Shown piece by piece: positions 1 through 12,110 of a stretch of 64,000 nucleotides of DNA. Positions within the stretch are counted from its first letter, which is position 1, and the number at the start of each line of letters is the position of its first letter. The translations under genes were made by a program, and so were the position numbers. The notes beneath the pieces are model-generated. The model was not told where the DNA came from, made no database searches, and saw only the letters and a program-made list of their open reading frames with translations. The DNA comes from Phytophthora colocasiae (Eukaryota > Oomycota > Peronosporomycetes > Peronosporales > Peronosporaceae), in NCBI GenBank assembly GCA_018806915.1, contig JAGKQI010000052.1, forward strand, positions 186,001 to 250,000. Reading direction: 5' to 3'.

Positions 1-149
1 AGATTATCGAAGGTATTCCTGAAGCGCAACGCTTACACCTTCCCAGATTCCCGTCCCAATGTTGTCAAATATCAGCCAATCAGCTTCCAGATCAATGGAT
101 GGTCCTGGGAGGCGGCTTCTGTGCGAAAATTCAAACCCACAGCTTCACA
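1..149 (-). repeat. End of a Gypsy 3' LTR (element A), cut by the window edge
   Basis: These bases are nearly identical to about 25122-25270, the end of the complete LTR at 23850-25270, and stop at the same CTTCACA. Shared blocks with other LTRs in the window put the sense direction on the minus strand, so this is the start of a 3' LTR. On the minus strand the sequence just before it (about 150-161) reads GAGAGGGACAGT, a plausible polypurine tract. That ties the LTR to the minus-strand pol at 1694-5231. Confidence 0.75.
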
Positions 150-623
150 ACTGTCCCTCTCATCAAGAGCTCTCATTGAGAGATTTACTTTCGAGCTGAT
201 AGATCACGATGAGACGAAGCGCGAATCAGTCTCGCCAGAGGCCACATCACATCTGGCACCCGGAGTTCAGATCTACACTCCCAGATTCCACTTGTGGTCA
301 CGACAACGGTTTCGGTTCCAATCAATATCCAGATCAAGACTTCACTCATCCACTCACAGATCGCACCTGGTCCAACTATCCAAGAGACACGCATCTCAGG
401 TCGGCCCGTCCACATCCAGGTGTCACACATCCGTATTCACTATATCCAAGTTCCCGATTTCCAAATGACGCAGTCCCTGGGTGCGAATCCATCCATCGGT
501 TGGCTGACGTGGCTTCTTTTCTGCATCGCGTCCCCGATCGCCCGTTCCCAGCATACGACAGAATCGAAGAACTTCGGCTTAATTCGCGGTCATTTAACCA
601 TTTCCCAGCTTCTGGCTACTCCA

Positions 624-1418
624 ATGACGACGGCAAGTGGCACTACAGCGTCGGCAGGCGCGTCTTCTGGACACTCGGTGCCTCCCCCAGGCTACACCTC
701 AGCAGAGGGCGACACTGGTGGTGATGGCAGCCCCGAAGAGGGTCCTGCATCTAATCTTGGCGCGACGTCGACGGTAGCAAGCAGCGTGACGACCCCAGAA
801 GCTTCTGCAGACGTCAAGAATTCCGGAAGTACGGCGAACGCCAGCTTTCTCTCGCCTACAGATGCTGCTGCGCATGGAATCTCGACGACCATGACTCCAG
901 CAAGCGACCCGTCCGTTCCAAGCTATCTAGAAGCTCCTCCAGTCACGATGGTGATAACTACATCCACCCGGTCGGTGTTCCAGCAACTCTTCGTCATCTG
1001 GAAAGTGGTGCCTTTTCAAGAGACGGCTACGGTGATCTGGAAGTCCTGATGCCAGTGGAAAGTCTGACAACGCGAGATAAGGAAGTTTTGAATGACTGTG
1101 TCGGAGACCATGTGGATCTTCGCACTCGCATTTTGACGCCCCGTGTGGCTCCTCTGGAGCGTACAGATCTGGAGGGCCTTCTGGACAGCGTCCCAGTCCG
1201 TCGTGAAGTTGCAAGTCTGTAATCCGGAGACTTTGAAGCCATACACACTGTTGGAACAACTTGTGATTCTGGATACTGCCGAACCTGCACGCACACAATG
1301 GAGTTCCTGTTCGACGGATGCTGAACGTATCGCGCATCTGCCGAAGGAAGTCCAGAAGTCGTTGATATCAGCGGACAAGCGCATCCTGATCCGAGACCTC
1401 TGGAAGTATGGCCGCTAG
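624..1418 (+). pseudogene. Coding-looking frame antisense to element A pol, function unknown
   Basis: On the plus strand, opposite to element A pol and between its integrase end and 3' LTR, a frame opens with ATG at 624. It starts with a Ser/Thr/Ala/Pro-rich stretch, shifts frame near 950 into a segment rich in Leu, Asp and Glu, hits a TAA near 1220, and resumes in another frame to a stop at 1418 (ending DLWKYGR). The composition is protein-like across the shifts, so I read it as one decayed gene. I see no known domain. Two TCCGGA motifs (near 823 and 1222) match the element signature. It could instead be a gag relic of an oppositely oriented element. Confidence 0.45.
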
Positions 1419-1693
1419 GAGATGTACATCGAATCGAGTGAAGTCTTTGCTCTGCATGTTTCCATAGGTAGCGTATCTCCATCACTTAACCACTCGAAAT
1501 ACATCTCAATTATCGTCGTCATCCAGAATACCTTCTGTTGTATAAGTCTGTCCACGTTTCGAAGTCCTCATCACTTCCAAAATCCATAGCAATCCAAACA
1601 ATCAATAATCCAATCGTAATCAAAACAAAATTCAGTCGTAGTTGCAATCCAAAAGTTCCATCGTCCAGATATCCAAAGTCGGCATCTGGGCGA

Positions 1694-3154
1694 TTAAACT
1701 CGTGGATGTTCGTCCCCAGCTTGCATTGCCCGGAACCTCGCACGCGCCCGAGCTCCTTGATTGAATTCATACAGTAGGGCACCGCAACTAAGTTGTGACA
1801 CAGGTAACCATTCGGGTTCATCATATCCCTTCCACTTGACGAAGTATTCCCAATTGCGTTTGGACGTCCGAGTGCGTTTTGACCACCGGAGATCCAGAAT
1901 CTTCTCAACTTTATACTCGTCGTTTCCGGCATCCGGAGACCAACTGTCTTCCGGAAGCAGAGCGGCATCAAAGTCATCGTCATCCTCGACGTCTATCTCC
2001 ACAATGGGGCGTTTCGGGAATATGGCACGTGGCTTCAGGCGACTAATATGTACCCAAGGGTTGACACGGTACCCCGTGCCCTCGACCTTGAACTTCAACC
2101 GGAAGTCGTCGTGCACCTCGTCGATCCGGAAGAGGTGGGCCAGCTTCCTGCTCAACCCAGTCTGGACTTTTGGAATGTACAGCCACACGGAGTCACCCTC
2201 TGCGAATCCGGACTTCAGACGGTCAGAAAGCTCCCTCCACTTCTGCGTCTGGATTTCGGACCGATGTCGCTTGGCCATCTTCTGGAGATCTGCTGCAAAC
2301 GCCACTGCGCAGCTGTAGTCCCGTTGCATCTTTCGTCGCCACTCGTAAGCCGACTTCTCTGGAACGCTTGCAGGTTTTGGACCCAGCATGACCGAAATGG
2401 TATTCTGGGCATCCCAGCCGTGGACCAGGTAGAACGGGGTTTCTAGACGTGTCGCGTCGAAAGATGTGTTCAGAGCGAACATGAGCCTCTACTGGTCGTT
2501 CCAGTCACTCTGGTCAGCTTCCATGATGTACGCCCGGATGCTCCGGACGACCGTCTGGACGGATCGCTCCTGCTGACCGTTGGCTTGCGGACGGTACCCA
2601 AGTGTCACCCTCTGGAGGGTCACTAGTAGATTCCGGAAGGAAGACCGCACTCATGAATCTGGGATCTTGATCGTGCCTGATCATAGAGCTTGATACAAAC
2701 CTCTGGAATACCACTTGTTCGTAGACCTCCGCGACTTCCTGAGCAGTTGTTGAACTCATCGGCTTGCACATGACGTATCCAGAAAACATATCTTGAAAAA
2801 GAAGTAGGAAAGTGTTTCCGCGAGCGGATTTTGGAAGATGCGTCACAACGTCCATCGAACCACCTCGAACGGGCATGACGGCTCGATGTTTCCGGGTGAC
2901 GGCCCAGGGTTAGGAGGTCGTTTCTTTCCGGATGCACAATCCACGCATTCCCTGACGTGTCGTTCCACGTCAGCATACATACCGGGCCAATAGTATTCCG
3001 CGATGAGTTTTTCATGCGTCCTCCGGATACCCTGATAGCCGCCCTGAAAATCTTCATGAGCATAATGCAGGATATCGGAACGCAAGGATTCCGGAACGAC
3101 CAGCCTGAGATCTCCCAGGAAATCCCGAGGGCGCTTCTGGGTGACAGTGGTCAT
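1694..3154 (-). pseudogene. Gypsy integrase with chromodomain (element A)
   Basis: Integrase inserts the retrotransposon cDNA into chromosomal DNA. Read on the minus strand: an H2C2 zinc-binding region (about 3080-2900, with HYAHEDFQGGYQGIRRTHEK and CVDC), then a catalytic core with Asp in MDVVTHLP, a second Asp in RHDQDPRFMS and Glu in NGQQERSVQ (the last in a shifted frame near 2560). The C-terminal region follows (GDSVWLYIPK), then a chromodomain (VEKILDLRW, YFVKWKGYDEPEWLP) at about 1890-1760. Chromodomains are thought to steer integration to particular chromatin. Frameshifts separate the zinc region, the core and the C-terminal part. Confidence 0.85.
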
Positions 3155-3605
3155 CCGGAACAGAATGTCTCTGGAATCCAGAGTGAACAGATCCGCTACC
3201 TTGGCAATTTTCCGGAGTCGTCTACGCGAGAGCTTCTCAAAGTCACCTTTCAGCTTGAAGTTCGAGTGGTCCCATCAGAGGTAAGTCAGGGTTTCCGGAT
3301 TCCGGATGCCCCGCCTCGGTAATGACTGCCATAACTCGAGTGGCTTCAGGCAAGGGGGCAGATTCCGGACTAAGCATGGCCTGGTCATCCGGACCGTTGT
3401 CTTCCGGAGACCGAATCCCCGGGCAATCTTCATCCGGAATCCCAGACTTCATAAGTTTTTCAGGGATTTTGGACACCGGTTCTAGATGTCTCAAGTCACT
3501 TTCATCCGTGACAGCCCACGATTCGTCCAACGCAAGTGTCTTGGACGTCAAATCGGCGGCCTGACTATAGTCTCGCTTGAGATGCACAAACCTGATCTTC
3601 CGGAA

Positions 3606-4520
3606 TCAAGATTTCAGAACCTCGGCCTGTGCTAAGTGTTTCTGCAGGTGTGGCTGGTTACAGTTGATCAATCCTTGAACTTGCTGAATCACGATTCTGG
3701 AATCGCCGACAACCACTAGTTCCTCGATGTTTTTTTCGGATGCCATGGTCATCCCTTTCAAGAGGCCATGGTATCCCGCATCATTCACGGTGACGTCATC
3801 CAGAACAAAGCCTCGGGCTTCCAGAATCTTCCACCCGGGTAGTTTCCAGAGTACGCACCCGCAACTTCCTTTCCGGGTTGACGTCTTCGCAGCACCATCG
3901 AAACTTAAGACGACACCTTCATAGTCCGACTCCAGCATCTCGATGCTCATCACGGGGAGTTTCTGGATCCGTCCCTTCATCGAGATCAAGGATTCCGAAA
4001 TCTTATCCAGATGTTCTCTCGGAGTGATCCCAGCACCCATAATAGCAGCCAGCCCATCTTCGTCCTTTTGGACCTTTCGGATGTCCAGATCCCAATGTGA
4101 CAATGCGAGTCCCCAGGGTACACACCTTCCGTCCGCAGACTTTGAATTGATGACCCACTTCAAGACAGAATATCGGATATACACTATCAGCTGGGATTGC
4201 TCGATCAGCGTCCGGAATACCTGAAGTACCCTCAAGATGGCAATAACTTCCTTTTCCGCGATATGGTACCGGATTTCGGACTCGTTCAGGACACGGCCGG
4301 TATATCGAACCGGGTGTATGACTCCGTCGTATTCCTGACCCAGGACGGCACAAGCCGCCCATGCGTTCGCATGTGGTATGATAACGAAGGGTCGATTCCG
4401 GTCCGGATGCCGCAATAGGGGGGTCGAGACGATCTTGTGCTTCAGGATTCCAAAAGCTTCCTTCGCCTGGTCCAGATTCCTTCCTGCCCGAATTTGCTCG
4501 TCCGTAAGCTCGTACAGCAC
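3606..4520 (-). pseudogene. Gypsy RT connection and RNase H region (element A)
   Basis: A 304-codon open segment. The first third matches the RT/RNase H connection (FGILKHKIVSTPLLRHPD, then an RNase H-like fold with NESEIRYHIAEKEVIAIL). The last third is a second RNase H-like domain with the first Asp in VLSFDGAAK and a later Asp in VVGDSRIVIQQ. The equivalent acidic position that reads NEAEYNGL in element B reads NDAGYHGL here, so the usual catalytic Glu is absent. The segment from 3155 to 3605 is linker with weak coding signal and several stops. Confidence 0.75.
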
Positions 4521-4550
4521 CGCAGCGATAACTGGGAAGTCCTCAATGAA

Positions 4551-5231
4551 CTAATGATAATAGTTCAGGCTTCCGAGAAAAGACTGTATCCCTTTCAGGG
4601 AATCCGGAAACGGGAGATCCAGAACCCCTTTCCCGATCTTCGGGCTTGCCCGGATTCCTTCTGCGCTAATCTCGTGGGACAGATATGCGATGCTCAGTTT
4701 TCCAAATTCGCTCTTCGGAAGACTTACTGAAATGTTCCAGTACCGAAGTCGGAATAACAGGGCATTCAGATCCTCACATAACTGGTCCCAAGTGGTCGCA
4801 CCATCAGCGATGTCATCAATGTATGAGCTACGACCCAGGACGGACTCATCTGACGGACTCATCTGAGAAGGAGCTGGAATATTTCTCTGAAACACGGTCA
4901 TAGCATTTGAAAGAATCGGGACCTGACTTCCGGAATTCGGATCTCCAGATTCCGTCAACTGCAGGAATTCCAAGACTTCAAGATCCACTTCAGCTTCTTC
5001 TTCTGGAGACAATCGTACAAATCCCCACAAGCAGTTATTGATTACCGCTTGGTAAACCAACGGTGCATTCTTCAATCCAAACGACATCCAGATCCACTGA
5101 AAGTGCCCAAAAAGGCAAACAAAAGCTGATATCAATTTAGCGCGTTCAGACATTCGGATCGTACAGAATCCACTTGCCATATCCAGACTCATGAACCACA
5201 TTGCGTGCTCGAAGCCAATCAGGAGGTCATC
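4551..5231 (-). pseudogene. Gypsy reverse transcriptase, N-terminally truncated (element A)
   Basis: Reverse transcriptase copies element RNA into cDNA. Visible on the minus strand are FMSLDMASGF (first catalytic Asp region), FGLKNAPLVYQ, and SYIDDIADG, the YIDD form of the YxDD active site, followed by the thumb and FLGSLNYYH. The N-terminal fingers that should precede ADDLLIGFEHAMW are absent because LTR sequence starts at 5232. An open frame continues a little way into that LTR but is not RT there. Confidence 0.8.
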
Positions 5232-5680
5232 TGCAGCGGGGCTGCGTAGGTGTGCACCGCACAGAGGAAGTTTAGGTGACTCGTAGAGTCCTGCTTGCAA
5301 GGCACTAGCCTTAGAACCAAGTAGTCCACTAAATACGGGACTCACAGAGTCAGTGTCCCTATAATAAAGGACTAACACTAACTATGTAAAATGCAAACTG
5401 ATTTTTATTGACTTTATTGCCCTAATCCTAAATGTAACGGATTTAGTATATAACATACTAAATCCTAATCAAAATGCAACGTGAGGCTCTGAGGCCATCT
5501 ACGTATCTACTCGTGTGTGCCACACCATTATGTACCCACATAAATGTATCATGAGTGTCACACACCATTATGTACCCACATAAATGTATCATGAGTGTCA
5601 CACACCATTATGTACCCACATAAATGTATCCACGTGTGTCACACACCAACGAGAAACATTCGTGTAACATCCCCGTTACA
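5232..5680 (-). repeat. Gypsy-type LTR (minus orientation) truncating element A RT
   Basis: The block runs TGCAGCGGGG to CCCCGTTACA, giving TG...CA ends on either strand. On the minus strand it starts TGTAACGGGGATGTTACAC, and just upstream (5681-5692, plus-strand pyrimidines CTCTCCCCCACC) is a polypurine tract. I therefore read it as a 3' LTR of a minus-strand element whose body is mostly lost. No target-site duplication is visible (TCATC before, CTCTC after), so a rearrangement is likely. It contains a 40-bp tandem repeat. The exact left end is inferred from where RT homology stops. Confidence 0.55.
5521..5640. repeat. Three 40-bp tandem repeats inside the LTR
   Basis: Three adjacent 40-base copies (5521-5560, 5561-5600, 5601-5640) start CACACCATTATGTACCCACA. 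The first two are nearly identical and the third diverges in its last ten bases. They lie in the upstream half of the LTR in its own orientation, where promoter elements of retrotransposons often sit. Confidence 0.85.
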
Positions 5681-5766
5681 CTCTCCCCCACCAAGATTCC
5701 GGATACCGTATCCGGAAAGTGTAAACACACGACGCGATTATCAGCCGATGGCCACGGCAACTTGCC

Positions 5767-7065
5767 TTGCGCGGACGGCGCTGTCTCTCGTGCGTGTTAC
5801 ACGCCTCCGTACGCGATGGATCAGAAGGAGTCGTTAGCAGGGGTAGGGTTGCACCCATTAAAACGACGGCGGCCTTCTATCCACTTCCTTCTCCAAGTAG
5901 AGCAACAACCATTAAGCACGCGAGGGCTGAGAGGCATGGCGCCACTACTACGGCTGCTACAGCGACAAAGACATACCAGGCTGCTCCCCGGACCGAGGAC
6001 AAGGCAGCAACAAGGCGCGCATCGACACCAAAACGTGCTATGACACCAAAAACGGGTCCTAGATGCTCTGAATATGGCAAGGATGCCTTTCTAAAGTTTG
6101 AGAAGTTGGTAGAACCTCCAGATCTCGAAGTGAGCTCAGACGACTCGGGCTCGGGCTCGGACTCGGATAGCTCGTCGTCTGGTATCTGGATGGCCCTTGG
6201 AACGGTGAATACGACTATGACTCGAGGACAAGATGGAGCGACTTTCCTGACGCTCAGATCTGTCATAAACCCCAAGTTTATCCAAGAATTTGATCCCAGA
6301 GGCACGCGTCGGCAGCGAGTTCACTGGTGGGAGCGTTTTCTGAATATGGCATATCAGAAAGGTTGGTCTTCCAGAAAATGCATTCAAGAACTCAAGCTAA
6401 AACTTCAGGTGTCAGCACGTGACTGGTTTAACCAGCTCCCGAAAAGCGTGTCACATGACTGGAAAAGATTATCGTCAGAGTTTCGAAAACGCTACTGCAA
6501 ACGTTGATCCCCACATTCTGAGAGAGATTTTACGATGGAGATGAGACTTTCAGAGACTCCGTTGGACTTCTTCTATCGTCTGAACTCCGCCGCTGGGAAA
6601 GCAGGTGTGGATTTCAGGAAGTCGTTCAAATGTCTGGAAGAACATGTCGTACGGTTTATCACAAAGCTCAAGGACGCGCGTCTGAAAACCTCGTTGCAAG
6701 CTCAGAGATTTCGATGTATTTCAGACTTGGAATACGCCCTGCAGCAGGATGGAGACGTGTGGAGGACATGTGACCGAGAGATTACCCGAGACTTCAGAGC
6801 CAATTCTAATCTGCGGCGACAGTTCATGCCCAAGTACCTGCATCGAACTGACATAGCAAGAGATGTGGATTCTGAAGATTCGGCCTCTGGAAACTTTGAA
6901 AATTCTGAAAACCATAAGGATTCTCTGCAGACTAGAGATTCCAGACATCCGGATTTGACTCCAGAGACTACCCGTGATGGAAACATTGCGCAAGCTTCCT
7001 CGGGTGCTTCAACAGCTCCACCAAGTGCCGACCAGAATCGGCCCTTGACGAACGAAGTCTACTAA
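5767..7065 (+). pseudogene. Retrotransposon gag (orphan Gypsy-type)
   Basis: A single reading frame with one in-frame TGA at 6505-6507 carries a Gypsy-type gag core: HWWERFLNMAYQKGW, KLQVSARDWFNQLP, then after the stop ETPLDFFYRLN. The same layout is seen in element B gag (NWYRQLS ... SPLDFLYRLN). Gag forms the cytoplasmic virus-like particle. The N-terminal part has Ser/Asp runs (about 6140-6180). No zinc knuckle follows. It faces away from element A pol, so the two are probably remains of different elements. The sequence is rich in TCTGAA/TTCAGA, unlike its GGATCC-rich neighbour. Confidence 0.7.
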
Positions 7066-8530
7066 GTACTATACGACATGGGATGGCGCCCACCGACACA
7101 TTCCTCAATTGGATTATCGAGTCAAGTGTCCCAGCTCAGCACGCGACCGCGTGTACGTTCCCAGCAAACGCAGGCTAGGGGCGGCCATCTCAGAATGTAG
7201 ACTGTGCAGCGCTTTCCCGGTATCAAGGTTGATGCGCTTTCCAGAAATTTGATTTTCAGAAATGCAACGTCTGAAATGGTGTGCTTCATCCTGAGATCAC
7301 TGAGAACCCATTCTGATGTTCAACCTGTTCTCGTCGACATGTGAATTTACGTGGATCCGGAGTTGATTGTGTGGAGTTATAAATGGATTTCGAAGACTAA
7401 GTCATGCTATAAATGTGAGATTGTTGGAAGAAGATTTTTTTATGAGGTCTTGCAAGACGTGACTTCGAATTAAGTGTGACGAGGATAATTGTTTTGTGGT
7501 GAAGGGGATTCAAATCAAGCCGGATATGACGCTGAACGACCACGATGATGGGTCACGTGCGACATGGTGCTACGATAAGGATAGATCCCTGATACGTGAA
7601 ACCTACTCTAGGACAGGTCCTAAGTTAGGATCCGATGGGCCTGGCAGAGCTAAGTTCGGATCCCGCAATCTTAAGTTCGGATACAGTTTGCCTAAGTAAG
7701 GATCCCGACAGAAGAAGATCTTCGGATCCAAGGCTCAGGATCCGGTATCCTCGGATACAAAGTTGGATCCTCAAGATCCAAGATCCAAAGATGCGGATCC
7801 AAGCTCCTCGGATCCTGAAGCCGGATCCCTAAGATCCAAGATCCTCGGATCCAGAGCATGATCCAATATAGATTTGCGATGGGAAAGATAGGGTACAGGA
7901 TGAGAAACTGGATAACCGTAAATCAGAGTGTCGAATTTACCTTCTAGCGCGCAAGTGGTTTTCTTCAGGACCTAAGACAAGGGAAGAGGATAGTGTATTA
8001 GCCTCCCCTTAGTCTTCCTGCAAGTTTCTTCGCATACCTAGCTACAGCTAAGACCGGATACGCGATTTGGCCGGCTTACCTTACGCTAGTGAAGACCCCG
8101 GATCCAACGGTGTTGATTGCTTAACCGTAGGATCCCTCGACCTCTCAACACCCTCAAGACCAACCGCTACGGGAGGCGGTAAGCAAGACAGTAAAGGAAA
8201 AGGAAAAGGACCCCCACACCCACCAAGGCAACCCCGGATCTAAGGATCCACAAGATCTTCGAGTCCAGACCAAGATCCCCCCAACCAGGACCTGTGTGCA
8301 GGAACCCCCACGCAAGTCCAGCCTCCAAGTCCCCGCCAAGGACGTTCAAGCCCTCACGCCTGTGTACACTCTCCCGTTCCTGAGAGAGCAGATCCCGCCC
8401 ACCGACGGGTACACAAGATGAGCCTCAGCAACCCCCACGGTTATCGGAGAACCCCCTCCGTTAGTCAGTGTCTGGGCGCCGTGTGTGAACCTTGGATCCC
8501 TGCTCATTGCAGCGGATCCACTACACCACA
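7066..8530 (+). repeat. LTR/leader-like region with a GGATCC array (element B 5' side)
   Basis: No convincing gene. From 7621 to 7860 I count ten GGATCC hexamers in degenerate repeats. From about 7880 to 7960 the sequence resembles 11240-11310 and the reverse complement of the LTRs at 15499-17014 and 23850-25270 (a conserved patch around TTCAATTTGC and GCAAGTGG). That suggests a 5' LTR of element B ending somewhere near 8140, followed by a leader. I cannot fix either LTR end. 7066-7600 shows nothing I can name. Confidence 0.45.
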
Positions 8531-10435
8531 ATGGTGCGCGTGCCCGGATCTTTTGGGGACGGCGGATATCACCGTGAGTCCGAAGAGACTGTACAAGTGA
8601 AGGAAGAACCGGGAGAAGAAGTGCCGACGGTTGTTGGATCGCCGTCAGCACCGCTGAACGCTAGATCCACGGATCGGCAGAGCCCTGAGAGGAGCTCTGT
8701 CGACAGGAAGGAGGCGAGTCTGGCAACAGACTCGGAAGAAAAACCTCTCCCTCCTCCCCAGGTCCCTTCGGGGACCCCCGCGGATCATAACGCGAGTTCT
8801 GATCCGCCGGGTGAGGATTCAGCAGCGAAAGCTGTTGGATCTTCATCCACCACCACCACTCCCGCGCAGATCCCAGGTGGTAAAACGTCGAAGACTGCGC
8901 GGAAGAAGCTGCGGGCACCAGGATCTGAGGTCGATGAGAAGCCGGTGGTGAAATCGGAGTGTTCGTCGACCCAGCTAGAGGCCTCGTATCGCCGTATAGC
9001 GCTCGAGGACTTACCCCCTGATGAGGATCCTGCAACCTCAGTTGGTTGGATCCCTCACCGGCCCGATCACGGCACCGGCACAGTCCACGAACAGTATGAA
9101 CAGCGCCCTGGCCCTCCTCCGCCTGTTAGAAGAAGCGGGTTTCACAGCCGGAGCGTTAACGGGGACACCCTCTTCCGCTTGGACCATGCCAAGATCCGTA
9201 TCGCAGCGGCTTCACTTTTCAACCGACTGAAGCTCCTTGTTGGTGAGCGACGAGCGACCCGAGATCCGATGTCCAACCTAGCGCAGCCCCCCCGAGTATC
9301 AGACTGGATCCTCTCGATACGCCTCGGCGGAGGCTGAGGCAGGATCCGACAGTCCGTCTGAACCCCGACGTATGGCGCTCGCCGACCAACATTCAAGAGC
9401 TCAAGCCGACACGAATGTTGAACGCCTCGCATGATCAACCCCGTGCCGTGGATCCGCCGCATGCATCCACCAACAGACTGCAGGCCTACTTCCAATCGGC
9501 CATGGACAAATTCTTGAAGGAACAGCAGATGCCTGCGGTCCCACGAGCTACGATGCACGCTGCGGATCCGGTGTACCGGGATGTCGAGATGGCGTCAGTA
9601 GGATCACACCCGAGAACTGGGAGTATGACCCTGACGACCTTGACGGATTGGCTCCCCGACGTACGGCGACGACCACCGCTGCATCCGGTACCGCAGGATC
9701 CAGCACGATCCAACTGATCCGAATCTCTGCGATATCGGACCTAAAGGAGTTCACGGGCAAAGATCACGACGAAGAACGAGCAAGATCATGGATTAGTAAA
9801 GTCAAGTCAGACTTCACGAGAGATCAAGCATAGAAGAAAAGTGCCTTACCTTCGGAGGTCTCCTCACTGGTCCAGTGCGAAACTGGTACAGACAACTCAG
9901 TCGATCCACAAGGCTGAAGTGGAGTGATCTGCTGAAAGCCTTCCAGACACAGTACTGTGGCCTCGGAGTCTCGGTGGCGTGGCAATACTACCACGCTCGC
10001 AAGAGATCCGATGAGTCGCCACTGGATTTCTTGTACCGTTTGAACGTAGCAGGTCTTTGTGCGAGAGTGATGATCAAGGATGGAGATGTCAAAGCTCGCC
10101 GCGAGCACGTCGAACACTTCATCGATACGCTTGGGGATGAAGATCTGGCAGACCAACTGACATTACTCCGACTCGCGGATGCGGATCGACTCGAGGACGT
10201 ATTGCGGGCTCGAGATCGTGCGAGATCCAGACAGAAGAAGCCGTCGTCAGGATCTAGCAAGTTCCGGCCGAAGACTGCAACGACCCCGCAGCCAACCGGC
10301 CCGACACGTGCGATCCGCTCCATGCAGGCCGTAGAATTCGAGGGATCCGACTTTGACGACTCCGGATCCGATGGTGAGCTCCGAAGAGCGTACGTAGCAG
10401 CCTCGAGTGACCGACCGATTATCTCGATGACATGA
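8531..10435 (+). pseudogene. Gag N-terminal and core region (element B)
   Basis: From ATG at 8531 (MVRVPGSFGDGG) a Pro/Glu/Ser-rich N-terminal region runs to about 9337. A shifted frame (9415-9717) and then the gag core follow: DFTRDQA, a stop and frameshift near 9830, then GPVRNWYRQLSRSTRLKWSD, SPLDFLYRLN and VEHFIDTLGDEDLADQL to 10435. This matches the retrotransposon gag core fold of Gypsy elements. The C-terminal zinc knuckles lie beyond the insert at 12111-12476. At least three lesions break the frame. Confidence 0.7.
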
Positions 10436-12060
10436 TGTAACTTCAGATTTTCTGGCGTCATGCTGCTGTTACCCAGTGATGTACCTGGTTACATTTTGGT
10501 TTTGGAAAGGGAGTATGTGGGACGCGGCCGCACCCGTGTGATATCTGTGGAAGATTGTGGATAAACCTTCGCCTGACTGCAAAGGGGCCCAAAGAACCAG
10601 AAGTGTACTTCAGAGTGTGCACAACTCTGACGTCAACTACACTCTGTCTGGTCACCGGACTTTCCCCGACAATGAGTGCCTAATTTCTGGCGGAAAGTCT
10701 CTCAGAAGAACGTATCTCTGAGAGACCTCATCCCATTACCGTCCAGCGCGACGATGGATGGTTCAAGGATTCACAATATATACCCGCAGAGACCAAGTAT
10801 CGCGCGCCGGACGCCGCGCACCCGCGCAACCCTCAAGATCTTCATGTACGTTGTAGCATTTGTGCTCCGTACTCTGGTTTCGTACTCAAGACTCTGGTAT
10901 CGCTAACTTTGAGTGACCAAGACTCTGAAAAGCAAGTGATATCAGACTCTGAAAACCAGGATACCAGACTCTGAAACCACCGAAGATCCAAGACCATACT
11001 GAAACCAAGTGAACCCAAGTCCAAGTCACGCATTCAAGTGATGACTGACCTGCACATCCCCCGTAATGACGTCTTACTTGTCAACCCATCGAGATCGGCT
11101 GCGCAGGCTTCATACTGATACCAAGTCAAGATACCTGATGCATACAAAGACCAAGAGCACCTGAGATATGAAGACTGTCTGCATAAAGGACGCAAAAGAA
11201 GACGAGAAGAAGAGAGTTACCAGAGATATATGATAGTTGTGAGAAGGATAAACGATAAACAGAGTTCAATTTGCTTGCTACTGCACAAGTCCACTTGAGA
11301 AGTACTTAAAGCCACTACGTCATTACGTACGTCGTGTGATCTCCACCAAATTCAATCCCCTTAGGTGGAGATCAGGTAACGTAGAGACCTGAAAGGACCC
11401 GCCTATTCCATATCCTAGTTGGGTCGTTTGTTTTTTGTCTCTAGCGGTAGTCCATTTCATATTGCTCGTTTGGACAGGCTCTGGAAACTAGACAGTCGTT
11501 TTCAGGGTGCAAGGTAGACTGTTGTATATAGCCGATTGTATTGGTTTATATTTTCCCTCTATATACTAGAGGGTGGTGCGCGAACGTAAAGGGATACCAG
11601 ACAGACCAGGTGTCTGGTAGCAAGTCCCTAGTTGACCTGGAGGGTTAGCCCACCGCTCAAGGGCCTAGAAAGAATAAGAACGGCTGTATATATTTGTATA
11701 TTCCTGAACTCTGTATATTGGTTGTTAATCTCTGAAAGTCAGGTATCTCGGTTCTGGATTTGTGATATTCAGACACCGATTTCAGACTTTCTCGGGTAAA
11801 TTAATCTCTTTTCAACCGCCGACTTCCTGGAATCCGACTTGGTCCCCAGAAATTCCGACTCCCGAGCGCTCCTGGAAGGATTTCCTGAATTCAGACTTTA
11901 GACTCCAAGGGAACCCCAACTTCTCTTCACAACACATTCTCAGGCTCCGGCGAGGGTCACATTTCCGAAGACAACGAACCCACGAGGATACCGCAAGGTA
12001 CCACACGCCAACCTATCGTTATACGGCTCTGAAAACCACTTTTCAGTAGTCGTATAACTA
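10436..12060 (+). repeat. LTR-like insert splitting element B gag
   Basis: This block separates the gag core from the gag zinc knuckles. It starts near TGTAACTTCAG (10437), has repeated AGACTCTGA motifs (about 10870-10980), and at 11220-11720 shares patches with the LTRs at 15499-17014 and 23850-25270 in opposite orientation, for example CCGCTCAAGGGCC followed by AAAGAATAAGAACGGCTGTA. I take it as a diverged solo LTR of the same superfamily in plus orientation. Exact ends and target duplication are not clear. No gene seen inside. Confidence 0.5.
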
Positions 12061-12110
12061 GGGTTCACTATACGCCCCTGCTCCGCGACCAAAGTTTCAC
12101 CGACTTCGCG

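Larger units (their letters stand above)
1..5231 (-). mobile_element. Ty3/Gypsy element A, 5'-truncated
   Basis: On the minus strand the order is RT, RNase H, integrase with chromodomain, an antisense reading frame, polypurine tract and 3' LTR. Gag, protease and the N-terminal part of RT are missing because another LTR starts at 5232 inside RT. Several frameshifts and stops break pol, so it is not autonomous. The body is unusually rich in TCCGGA (nine copies between about 3085 and 3445). The RT-RNase H-integrase order and the chromodomain place it with chromovirus-type Gypsy elements. Confidence 0.8.

Noticed and set aside
5521..5640. Possible CRISPR array
   Set aside because: The units are directly adjacent without spacers, inside an LTR of a eukaryotic element.
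8154..8651. Minus-strand open frames before element B gag
   Set aside because: Short, Gly/Ser/Trp-rich frames caused by GGATCC-type repeats; no start context or motif.
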